DNA of 64,000 nt, from NCBI RefSeq assembly GCF_028453695.1, contig NC_135776.1, forward strand, positions 9,494,663-9,558,662. Direction: 5' to 3'. The position numbers and the translations under genes are program-made. The notes under the pieces are model-generated. The model searched no databases and had not been told where the DNA came from. It saw only the letters and a program-made list of their open reading frames with translations. This DNA comes from Augochlora pura (taxonomy: Eukaryota; Arthropoda; Insecta; Hymenoptera; Halictidae). This document shows, piece after piece, positions 11,356-21,716 of the stretch; within the stretch, counting starts at the first letter, position 1, and each line of letters starts with the position of its first letter.

Positions 11356-14300
11356 CTGGAAAGAAGAGAGACACAAACCGGGGTCAATCAACGAAAATTT
11401 TACTGCTTCATTGTTTATACTTTATTCGGTCTTTCCAGTTTGGGGAGCGTGTATTCTTTAGCGAGATTTTTACAGGCCGGACTGAGAGTACTCGCGAACA
11501 TATACCAGGAAACGTTTTAATTAATTGCCTCGGTGCTTTCCAGTATTTCTTTGTACTGTGTTCATACAGTCCCTTCCTTTCTGTCTATGCAATTTAATTT
11601 AGTTAATCATATTTACTTGATTATTGACATTCAGATTGTTACCGAGTACGAACGTTATTTATTTGAAAAAATTGTTGCTTCATTCAAAAATGCATTATTA
11701 AAAGAGTCTTGGGCAGCAAATGTTTCATAAATCGATTTTGTCAAATTTATCAGAAGCTCTGCTTCTCAAGAAATTTGTAGTTGGTTTACTATGAATTTTC
11801 GCCAAATTTTATCCACAAATTCCAAGCCCGATGCTGAAATGGAAAGGTGGAATTTGCGTTCAGAACTTGTGGTTCCAATTGTGAGAACAAATCTATGGTA
11901 AAAGCCGATCGAAAGTAGCTCTTGCAAGAGCTTTTGCCTTGGATTTGCTATCAAAATAAATGGGCAAGCTTCGCTCGCAAATACCGAGCCTAATTAGGTA
12001 ACTGACGATTCAGACTTCGTCGATAAAGCTGATTGCAAATTCGTAGGAAACCTGGAGAAAAATTGCTTACCGAGAATATACTAACGAATAGCGAATTGTA
12101 CTTGTTAACTTAGAACGTTACTCAACTTTCTGCTAAATAACTCATAATAATTGATTGGGCTACAACTTTTATGCATTCGTGTCACATTATACTGTGTAAT
12201 ACATAGAACTTTAGCCTCTGTACAAGTAATTTAATTCTTTACCGTTGAATCAATAAAAACGTTTTAGAAAATAATCCATTAAAATAAAAATTAGCGTAAA
12301 CTTAGTAATTAAAACGTTCAATAAAGTGTATAGCTAGTTTGTAGTATCTGCGAATGGGCGACAGTTATAAAAACATCCCTATTAAATATTGTAATTTTTA
12401 TTATAAAAAGAATATGGTTAAATATTTAACAAACTACACAGTAATTAATAGTACGTACGTGATACGATCATTCTTAGCAATATAGATTTTTCGCTAAACA
12501 CTTACCCACAAGTTACACTGTTTTACCGACGATCCAGACATGTGAAACGTCTCCGCCATCTTGGTTTTACTCACAAATTTATCGTCAAAATAGCTAAAGA
12601 ATAAAGATTTGTTTCTTCTGCTTACCAATAATTGGCACTACCGTTTATAAAGCGAAACGAGAGAGTTTTAAAAAATATTTTTAAGAAATGGTCCAAGAAA
12701 AATCTATGCATACGAAATATAAATAATCTCTAAATGTAATTTCTAAATTTTAGATTTCATGAACTAATGAATGCTTCATGTATTTACTTCGACTATCTAC
12801 CAACGATTATAGTACTCTTGATTATTATTTTTAATTAGAAATTACTAATGTGAAACATAAATATGCATCTCTTCCTCTAATAACATTGAAAACTTTAATT
12901 CGACGAAACATTACATTCACGAAGTCACATATTTTTTTCAGCAATTTCTTGCAACGAATTATTATTATTATTAATGTCAACCAGAAATCTTAATGTTACG
13001 GGATTACATAGAAATGTTTAAGCGTCTTCATACTTACGTTTTACCAATACGATATGCAGTAACCGATGTAACAAACCCTGTACTCACATTGATTCGAGGC
13101 ACATGAATTCATATTGCTATTGCTAAAACGCTAACGTATATTATTTCCATTGATTTGATATCGTTAAAACTGTTAAACTATTCGTATACTCGTAAACTAT
13201 GTTAATAATCATATCCGATAAGGCTTCCCTACAAATCTAGCAATAGTTTAGTAAACATTGAGTAACTTCTAACATTCTAGTATAGTTAGTTAAAAAGAGG
13301 CTCGTCCTCCCATTTTTGTTCTACTCGATTAAAAATTTTCAAAAATTTATCTTCTTTTTTTTTAGGCACATTAATCTGCAAACTTAGTTTCGTTATACAG
13401 GTACTAACTATAGTCGTATGAAACATCGCGATCGAAACTAACATTTTCAAGTCGAATTCCAAAATTCTATACAAGCTCAAATCATTTCAAGTATCTTATC
13501 ATTTTAAATACATAGATATTCACGTACGAACAATATCACAGTGACTGCATGCATATTATATATATGTAATCAATGAACTAATATATATTGCAATATACAG
13601 AGTGTTGATTTTAACACGATTCGTTGGAATATCTCGGAAGAGATCGAAAATATTAGAGAAACGTTTTTACGAAATTAATTTGTTATACAACTGAACACGA
13701 TCTGATGCAAATACTTGTTCCCTTAAAAGAAATATACTCCCTTCAATAATATTGTATTGCGTACTTTGTTCACACACGATGTTATTTTTCTCATTAAAAG
13801 ATTCTACAATAATTCCTTGGCAAATCAATTCATTCAATTATTAGACAAATTTTGTTTCCTAGAAATAGTGATTAACAATTCGTAAAGATCAATGAATATG
13901 ACATAATAATTTCTATTACATTTACCAATGCGTTTGAATTGAAATTGTCTATTCATTCGTTGAGAATAATCCTTTTCAATTTCTTTTATATGCAGTTCTG
14001 CAGATTCAAGCACCTTCTGTGTAAATGTTGCACATGCCTCTTGAGATCTCCCTCAAAATTGGCCCATATTTTCAATGGAATTTACCAACATATCGTCTTT
14101 TAAATGTTTTACTAGAAAGAAACTGCATCACGTCCAATTCAGCCATCTTTAGAATCGCATCATGTATTATTGATGACACATTTAAACATAATTTCGTAAA
14201 CTGAAAATATCTTTACCAACTACTTCATCCGTAAGAAAAATACTTACGCCTTACCCTATCTTTTGTAAGATACACCAGCGAGACGATTTAAAACGAGCAC

Positions 14301-14802
14301 ACTGTATACCTACCATTAATCAACAAATTCGATAGAAAGGAAAAGCATAGAATATAGTTACCAAGTAAAAGAGATTTTCCATCGGTTGTTTAAAATTTGT
14401 AAAAATACGAACGAAACTATTTCCGATAGTTTCCTGTCACTCGTGGCTACTTAATTACGACTGCCTAATAGCGAACAACTTCAAAGTATTGTACTATAAT
14501 AAAACGACCTCCACCCCCGTCAATTACCAAGAACTCGAGAACTAAACGACTCTGTAGCTCCGCTTAGCTTAACCTAACGTGTTTTATCCCTAAAGCTCTA
14601 TAGAACGAACACTAATAAATAATATCACCCACTGTACATCGCTGTAACGAATAAAACTCCAATGAACAATATAAACTATAACCGAGTAAAATTAACTTTC
14701 GCAACAGAACGCGAATCAATAAGTCCCCCCTGGCACGTTGCAACGTGCGGCGAGATCGATTAACAAAAATCGCTCCTCTGGCGCGATCAACCTCCGGTTT
14801 TC
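11356..14802. other. Spacer between tail exons A and B
   Basis: AT-rich intron/3' UTR sequence. No gene or clear repeat seen. Confidence 0.5.
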
Positions 14803-15892
14803 TCAATGCTTTTTCATGTGGTTAAGCATGATGGTTCTGGTGACGAATCCTTTACCGCACAGGGGGCAGGTATAAGGTCGTTCGCCAGTGTGATACCGGC
14901 GATGGACGGTTAAAGTGGAGGCCTGAGTGAATGACTTTCCGCACATGGCACAAAGATACGGTCTTTCCCCGGTGTGGATGCGCTGATGCACCACGTAATA
15001 CTTGCGATGCGTGAACCCCTTGCCACAGACGTCGCAGACGAGAGATCTGGACCTGTGCACAGCCTTGTGGGTGGTCAGGGACTCCATGCTGGCGAACTGT
15101 TTCGAGCAGGAGTCGCACGGATACGAGGCGATCGACTTGTTCTGCGGCGCGACAATGTTACCGGTAATACTGCTGGTGACCGGATCACCGGAAGACACCA
15201 TGGACGTGTCGGTGATTCTATCGTTACCCGTCAGGATCGGTTTGTGGGTTTTCGCGTGATGATTGTACAAGTTTCGCGTCTCGAACCGCATCAGACACCT
15301 AGGGCAGGAATAAGGCTTCTCCTGGCCGACCTCGTGCATCCTTCGATGCCGCTCGAGGAGCGTACGGTACCGGAAACTGGCTTGGCAACGATCGCAGGCG
15401 AACGTTTTCTCGACGCTCGCTGCGGCTGACATCGTCGACATCGGCGGGCAAGAGGTCACCGGCGCGGTATGCGTGACCTCGTGCATCCGCAGGTGGCTCA
15501 GGGCGAAGAAGCTTCGCGAGCAGACGGCGCACGAGTATCTCACCGGGTTGTTTTCTAGGTTGTGCTCGAATTCCGGCATCACCACGTGGCTCGTTCTCAT
15601 GTGGTAATTCAGCTTTAGGGCACTTCGAAACTCGAGGCCGCAAGTGGGACACGGATGGGATTCGACGACAATCTGCACGTGGTCCAACAGGTTTTGGTCG
15701 GAGCAAATGGATGGTATGTGGGACGGGACGGTCTGGAACGTCGACTGCATCATCGACGATTGGTTCGTGAACATGGAGCTGTTCTGAAGTAGGGTACAAC
15801 TGAGAGGCAAACCGGGGTCCCCGGTCTCGGGTGACGGCGACAGTATTTGACGCAGCATCCCCGACAATCCGCCAAACGTCTCGCTGCCTTCC
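14803..15892 (-). CDS. Alternative terminal exon A: eight C2H2 zinc fingers
   Basis: Terminal exon of 1,090 nt. It opens after TCGATTTCAG with one base completing a Gly codon (phase 2), runs to a stop at 14803, and gives a 639-aa protein with the common part. After about 75 unstructured residues (EGSETFGGLSGML...) come eight C2H2 fingers. First Cys pairs are CPTC, CAVC, CDRC, CPRC, CDSC, CDVC, CAMC and CPLC. Fingers 6-8 are joined by TGERPY linkers, the classical DNA-binding arrangement; fingers 1-5 are more loosely spaced, with a Ser/Thr/Asn spacer between 4 and 5. The frame is open further upstream but has no ATG before the acceptor, so splicing to the common exons is the simplest reading. 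The last three fingers resemble those of exon B. The protein ends two residues after the last His-containing motif (MKKH). Confidence 0.88.
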
Positions 15893-18800
15893 CTGAAATC
15901 GACAAAACCCAACGACAATGCATCGGAGGACAACCATACACCACACAAATAGCATTGCCTTTCTGACTCGGTTCTCGTGATTTTGTGTTCTCTAGTAAAA
16001 CTATAGGCGGCGGTGACAGATAGTTCAAGCGGAGATGGAGATCTGCGCCTCTCTTCTTTTTTACTTGTGCATGTGCGATTAATACCTACATAGTGACCGT
16101 GCACAGTGCTCGAGCATAGTGTTGTTCGTCCTCGAGACACACAGCGATCAAGTGCGACCAGAAAAGTGTGTGCGCATCGAACTTGTAGAGTCCCGTCGTC
16201 ATCGTTACTGTATCAGAACAACGTGTATCTCTCTTTCTCTCTTATAGGTCTAATCCGCTCCAGAAGATCGAACATGTCTCTTTATTACACTTTACCTTTA
16301 TGTTTCTATGATACAGTGTCTTGTCCTTCATTATATGTATATTATATACGCGTATTACTGCTAGATCTATGTATATATAAGTTATCATTTATACCTTACG
16401 ATCGTATTAACATTAAAGACGGATTAGTAGCGAGTGTACGGAAAGAAATCAAATGGATTGTGTGTTCTACTTCTAGACTTATATTAGTTCTCGAATTTCA
16501 AACAAAATCTGGGGTTACGAGTTCAAAAGACTGGCACAAACCGGACGAGGGATTAAAAGGTTTCTACAGCAAACCAGCAGGAGTAAGGAAATATTTAAGC
16601 TACAAAACTTGTAGGCGGGAGAAGTTAAAAGAAAGCAAACCCTTGCTAAAAGTCACTAAGAGTAGGTTTCAAAACAAAATCCAATATGTTATAATAAAAA
16701 TCGGATTCTCACCTTTCAAAGGAAATCCAATCCGCGCGGCCCTCTTCTTCATCTTCATCTCAACACAAACTTCGAGCATACGCCATTATTTCCGGGAATA
16801 GTTCAATGAAACGGTTGCATTCGCAGTCGTGCGACTGCGAACGCTGAAGACGCGGGTGCCATCGATTGTTAACACCAAAAAGTCTCATGAAAACGTTATC
16901 GCGGCGTGGTGTAATGGAACAGTTTTCATTTTTCGATCGTTGAAATAGTCAAACGAAAACATGAAATATTCCTGGGCCATGCCGCGATCAACAAAAATCA
17001 GTCTTGTGCGAATAAATACTTGACAGTGTACTCTGCACAAGAGAAAAGAAAATTAAAATTGTGACAAAAACCGCGCAGAAAATCGAGCTACTGGTCGGCG
17101 TGCAAACACAGCCGGATTCTCGCGGTAACGTTGAAAAATGTCGGCCGTGGTTTCAACGAAAACGCCAATGCGACAACGGTTCGATTGTTTTCGCTCGAGT
17201 GTAAAAAAAACATGCTCGCTGCACACAATTCGGTGCGCGATGAAAGTTCGCTCGGTTTCGAAGCGCAGCAAATTTCCAGCAAAAAAACTATGCCGGAGCA
17301 TGCTCGACGATTCCGAGATCACCGATAAAATCGCGGCGTACAAACGTAGCGAACACATCATACAACAATTGTAAAAACCATACAAACGAGTATACGCTAT
17401 GCTTATAGATTATCCGATGATAAACGATCTTACAATATACAAAAATAGGATACTCGCCTTTTGTATAGTACGTGAAACGTCCTCTTCGTGCTTCGTTTAT
17501 CGTGCGATGACTATTTCTTCGTATAATCACGTTACGTCTGTTATCTTAATCGTTTTCGTATCCTTTCTCGTTTAAAAATAACGTTGCATATCTTTCAATC
17601 GCAAAACACTATTACTACGTTCAGTCAGCGTCAAATAATGCCAGCCGTAAATCGGATTGTACGTGAGCGAAACTATGGCCGGACTCCGTACGTGCCACCG
17701 GTTGGTCAGTGTGGATCTCTTTGTTTTTCGGTCTTCGTTCAGCGTAGTGAACGGAACAACAGCACTTATGAACTAACCGATATGCTAATGGTAACTAATG
17801 TGGTCCTGACGATAATGTAAAGCGTAGTAGGCATTGGAAAGCACGAAGACGACAAGAAACGGTATTCTTTACGAAATTATACATTACTCGGCGACGGACG
17901 CGCCAAGCGTTTTACGTATCATGACGTTAGTTTTACGAGAGTTATTAGTTTGTGAATTTTTTTGCGGCCTATTCTCGGCCGTGTGCGGCATTTTGTGCCT
18001 TCACGTAAGCGTGGGATATTGATATTGACAACATGTAAACATCTGATTCTCGGCTGAACAGAGGGATCGAGTAATTTCCTTCGACAACGTGAACCACGAA
18101 ATGAATATATACATCGAACGAAATTCAATGGCAAATACGTGTGTCAATAACTGGATGTATAATTAACGGAATCCCTCTGTTCACTTATTGTACACGTATG
18201 AATAATAGCTAGGGTAAAGTTCGTTTGAATAAAAGTGTCAAATGAGACGAAATGATGTAGAATCTTTTGTTACATTAAGTTAATTCGATGCTTTTTGGTA
18301 AAGTTGGTCTTATTGAAACGAACCCTAAATACATGCTATTATATGTAAAATATATGGAAGTATTTTGCAGTTCGATTTAAAACATCTTTTTCTATTTATC
18401 ATGGTTACATACTAATTATTACAGTTATTTTGGACTTAGATGAGATTTCGAAAGAAATGAATCTTGAGAAATTATTTACCAAACTGCAGAATACAAAGAG
18501 CCAAAGATGGTTGTGGGGTGTGTACTAACTTACCTTACAAATACAATGCACCACACGTTCTTGAATCAGGTGACTAACTCTTAAATATCTCTTTACAAAG
18601 CAAAAACTACAAATTCTTCAATTCTTGTAATTTCAAAATCTATTATTCATTAAAATATCATGTTGTACGAGGAAAATAAAAATCTACTGCTGATTAAAAC
18701 TTCTTGTAACAATATAATAATTAAATCTTCAATTTAAAAAAAGAATCAAAGTAAAATTATATACTGCAAGGATATTAAATAATTTTATTATCAAATCAAA

Positions 18801-18979
18801 TAATTTTTTAGAAACTATAGTAATTAAATTGTTGCGTGAGTAAATAAATGAAGTAAACTTTAAAGTAAAATGTCAAATACAGCTGTGATAAAAATATTTG
18901 TGTACATGTGTGTGATTTCCACAACAAATTCGCACCTTTGGCCCTGAAAAAAGGTCAAATAAGGATAAAAAAAACTCAC
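15893..18979. other. Intron between the hub donor and tail exon A
   Basis: 3.1 kb. A GC-richer patch at about 16085-16200 and a 231-codon plus-strand frame at 16106-16801 were examined; the latter has no recognisable domain. A same-strand AATAAA (18789-18784) could end a finger-less transcript. Confidence 0.5.
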
Positions 18980-18983
18980 CCAG
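18976..18983 (-). promoter_or_regulatory. Hub 5' splice site containing an in-frame stop
   Basis: The donor CTGG/GTGAGT follows the last common codon. In the reading frame it spells ACT GGG TGA, so the splice site and a stop codon coincide (TGA at 18978-18976). Splicing removes the stop; failure to splice gives a ZAD-plus-linker protein of 277 residues. An AATAAA on the same strand (complement of 18784-18789) lies about 190 nt downstream, but such hexamers are frequent by chance in this AT-rich DNA. Confidence 0.65.
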
Positions 18984-19160
18984 TTTTGGGATCCCCGTCT
19001 GCTGACTGTGATATTGGCATCTCAGGCATGTCTGTCATTTTCTGCTGTTGCAACCCTGAAGGACCCGCCTCGTCACACGCCAAAGAAACATTTACAAAGG
19101 TTGTAGGTTCTATAGTTCTACTGTTTGGGTCTTCTTCGCTCTCTTCTTTTACAGGTAGGC
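18980..19160 (-). CDS. ZAD zinc-finger gene, common coding exon 4, phase-2 hub donor
   Basis: Exon of 181 nt. Acceptor CTGCAG, phase 1 entry giving GLPVKEESEEDPNS; it ends AAAACTGG before the donor GTGAGT, phase 2. It completes the common part at 276 residues plus two bases. The sequence is hydrophilic, Glu/Pro/Ser-rich, with VKEE near the start, which resembles a SUMO-acceptor core (hydrophobic-Lys-x-Glu; inference). The two leftover bases GG can join any of four downstream finger exons, each of which starts with the single base completing a Gly codon (GGG or GGA). Reading straight through the donor gives GGG then TGA, so an unspliced or early-polyadenylated message would stop at residue 277 without fingers. 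This exon is the splicing hub of the locus. Confidence 0.85.
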
Positions 19161-19283
19161 CTGCAGTATATGCAAAATATTCTTAATAGAATACATAACT
19201 GTAGCAATCAAATTACGTTGCAATGGAATATACTGGTAAATAAAACTACAAAGTGGTAGAAATTTTGTTTATTTTGTGTATAC

Positions 19284-19629
19284 CTTCATCTCCGTCACAC
19301 TCGTCGTCAGAATTGTCATCGTCTTCGCTACTCTCTTCTTCATCTTCTTGCTGCGTCGAGCTGGTTTGATTTTGTGATATTTGGTTATGCGTAGTTTGTG
19401 AACTCGGACCAGGCACTGCTTGAACATTTTGCGCAGGACTGCCACTTGTGTCCATAGGAACTGAGGTTATTTGTTGTTGCTGTTGATTAGTGTTGGGTAT
19501 CATCATAGGGATACCGAGGCCCATGTTGTCCATCATACTCATGCCCATATTGTTTTGATGCTCTCCCACTTGCTGCATCACACTGCCATCTAACCTGTTC
19601 TCTGTACTCTGTTCTTGTTTCATCACATT
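19284..19629 (-). CDS. ZAD zinc-finger gene, common coding exon 3 (Gln/Met-rich then acidic linker)
   Basis: Exon of 346 nt (115 codons plus one base). Its acceptor is TTACAG; it ends GATGAAG before GTATAC, phase 1. It encodes a low-complexity linker, roughly residues 102-216 of the joined protein. A Met/Asn/Gly stretch (NNMGMSMMDNMGLG) is followed by a five-Gln run, a Ser/Thr/Gln-rich part and an acidic block (about residues 196-216, EDEEESSEDDDNSDDE). No folded domain is visible. Such linkers are common between ZAD and finger arrays and may act as flexible spacer or activation surface; that role is inference. Frame continuity from exon 2 to exon 4 supports the exon. Confidence 0.85.
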
Positions 19630-20630
19630 CTGTAATTGAACATTTAAAAAGTACAAAATTATTAATATTCTGAGTTTTGAATAATTTCAAAGCAAAAAAA
19701 TAATATTCCCGATTTAACTTTTTAGATAATAAAGAAATCATAACTAGAATGGTTTTATTAAATTTTGTTATTGCTTAGAATGAGGCAAAAAATCAAAGAC
19801 TCTCATTTTTTAACTTTTTTATCTCACCTTGTAACAAAAATTTAAACATGTGTTTCATAGATATTGATAAGTTATATGTATGCTGAAAATGTCATAAAAA
19901 TCAGTTGACGGGCACAAGCAATAATTAATAAAATATCGTTAAAATCAGTTTTGTCATCATTCTTGCAACTTTTAGCCGAAAACTGTAATAAATAGTTTTA
20001 ATAATCTTTTAATGCTTATTGCTTTAATCTGTATTAACTGAATTTGACGAAACTTTCAATATGCTTATAATTTACCAAAATTTATGATATTTTAAAATTT
20101 TCGTTACAGACTCACATAAAAAAAATTAAAACTACGATAGTTTTTTATTTCATTGCTTCAAGTAATAGCAAAATTGTAACAAAGTAGTTTAGTAATTGCC
20201 TAATATACTAGTCCTGCTATCTTCTAAAAAAATTTAAATTGTTTGGTTCAGTTCTAAAAAAGTCATTACGTTTAAAAAAGGTACGAATATTCATGGGAGT
20301 ATAACGTTGTATAAATAAACGATGTATAACCTCTAAATATATTACTACATTAAACTATCAAAATAAGTGATAAAATCTTTTGGAAGAATTTTATAATGGC
20401 AAAAATAATAGCAATAGGTATGAAATATAAAATTTGGCAACTTACAATATGTTACAAAATGACTTTTATCTTGAAATATAATTGTATCTATGGGCAAACA
20501 GAATTGAACATCTTGCAAATAAAAGAACATCTACATTCTCATGTTTTCTACATATACGGTGAGGGTAATTAATTTTTCTCGAAAAACGCTGAAGACTATA
20601 TACTCTATGGAAAAAGAAAACATCAATTAC
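19630..20630. other. Intron between ZAD exons 2 and 3
   Basis: AT-rich; nothing recognised. Confidence 0.6.
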
Positions 20631-20807
20631 CGGATTGAGTACATTGGGAACATAACCCTGTTTGCCGCTTTCGACATTGACTTCTCCCAGCCATTGTAAT
20701 AGTCGCTTTTCAGCGTTCGCTGTTGTATTCCAAAATTCATATAATAATTCTACTTTATACACACAGTCGTCGCATATTTTCTTGGGTAGCTTGTCTTCCC
20801 TTCCGAC
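20631..20807 (-). CDS. ZAD zinc-finger gene, common coding exon 2 (second half of ZAD domain)
   Basis: Exon of 59 codons, phase 0 at both ends. It sits between a consensus acceptor (TTACAG at its right edge) and a donor (CCG followed by GTAATT). It starts VGREDKLPKKICDDC, giving the second Cys pair (Cys54 and Cys57 of the joined protein). The helix KVELLYEFWNTTANAEKRLLQWL follows, the long amphipathic alpha helix typical of ZAD domains that forms much of the dimer interface. With exon 1 the domain spans residues 10 to about 85, the usual ZAD length. The tail GKQGYVPNVLNP begins the linker. The join to exon 1 keeps frame without adjustment, supporting both boundaries. No start codon or independent ORF is needed here. 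Confidence 0.9.
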
Positions 20808-21590
20808 CTGTAATTACAAACAAAAACAATGCAATTAGAAAAAGTCACCAGTTTAAATCGGAAATTAAGAATATTTTACTGGCGCAGCATACATTGAAAT
20901 ATGCAAATGAGCGAAACATGTGGAACTTGTTACGTCGCTTCTGAACGTATTAAATTATTCAACAAATCTCCACTAAATCGATCCATCGATGCTCGTATAA
21001 TCTTAATAAGTAAAATTAAAAAATTTTGATTTATCTAGTTCGAAACGCCTATCGATGAAGCAGGTCTACCATAAATCGTATACATATTCCAACAGAAACA
21101 ATGTTATCGAAGGTACGATGTCCAAAACGAGGACAATTATTTGATTAGTGTAGTAATTGTCCGAAGAAAATTAATATTATCCATCATTACTGCGAATAAC
21201 GAAGCTAGAAAATAGCCGGTAGAGCAGCAAGCGAGCGGCGTAAATAACAGAAAACGATCGAAATTGCTCGAATAAAAAGATAAAAGCGCGGCAAAATTCT
21301 GAATAATCGTTGGCGTCGTGGGCGAGGTGGATAGTCTGGTGAGAAGGAAAGGGAAAGGAAAACACTGCGACACCAGTGTGTGGGCTATTGCGATATCGTC
21401 ACATTCGGGCTACTTTCATTTGCTTCATGAATATCGTCAGTGTACAGGGCGATCTCCGAAAGAAAGAGAACCGAACGCATATATACTGGGAGGTTGAAAA
21501 GTCGTGGACGGCCCAGGAAACGCGATGTAGCTATGAAAATGCACAAGATGGCGGATCGCCATTGTCGATGCGATGGCGTAGTTGGCTTAC
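20808..21590. other. Intron splitting the ZAD domain
   Basis: Lies between the two Cys pairs of the ZAD domain; canonical GTAAGC...TTACAG ends. Nothing else recognised. Confidence 0.8.
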
Positions 21591-21716
21591 CTTGACCGGT
21601 AGACAGGCGGCGATCTTCAGAAAAAGATCGTTTCCCTCGCCCCCGAAAATCGGCACCGAAACACGGTCCTTCACGAGACACAGCCGACACAGGTCCAGAT
21701 AATCGAGGGAGGACAT
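21591..21716 (-). CDS. ZAD zinc-finger gene, common coding exon 1 (first half of ZAD domain)
   Basis: First coding exon, 42 codons, of a transcription-factor gene read leftwards. The ATG has a good context (AAAATG). The protein opens with a short leader and a CRLC motif (Cys10, Cys13), then VPIF and KIAACLPVK. That is the N-terminal half of the ZAD domain, an arthropod dimerisation module in which four Cys bind one zinc. The exon ends in a consensus donor (GTCAAG followed by GTAAGC at 21590) in phase 0. Exon 2 supplies the second Cys pair, as in other ZAD genes where the domain is split by an intron. ZAD proteins are nuclear factors that dimerise through this domain and bind DNA with C-terminal C2H2 fingers. 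Open frame past the donor is intron. I cannot name an ortholog. The ZAD call is strong; the transcription start was not located. Confidence 0.9.

Noticed and set aside
15893..16140. Upstream extension of tail exon A (82 extra codons)
   Set aside because: No ATG in the extension and a good acceptor at its end; read as intron.
16106..16801. 231-codon plus-strand frame
   Set aside because: No recognisable motif, mixed composition, lies in an intron of the ZAD locus; most likely a chance frame, although its length makes it worth one protein search.
18519..18558. Possible 40-nt mini-exon (GHLIQERVVHCICK if joined to exon 4) before GTAAGT
   Set aside because: The acceptor lacks a pyrimidine tract, and including it would shift all four tails out of frame.
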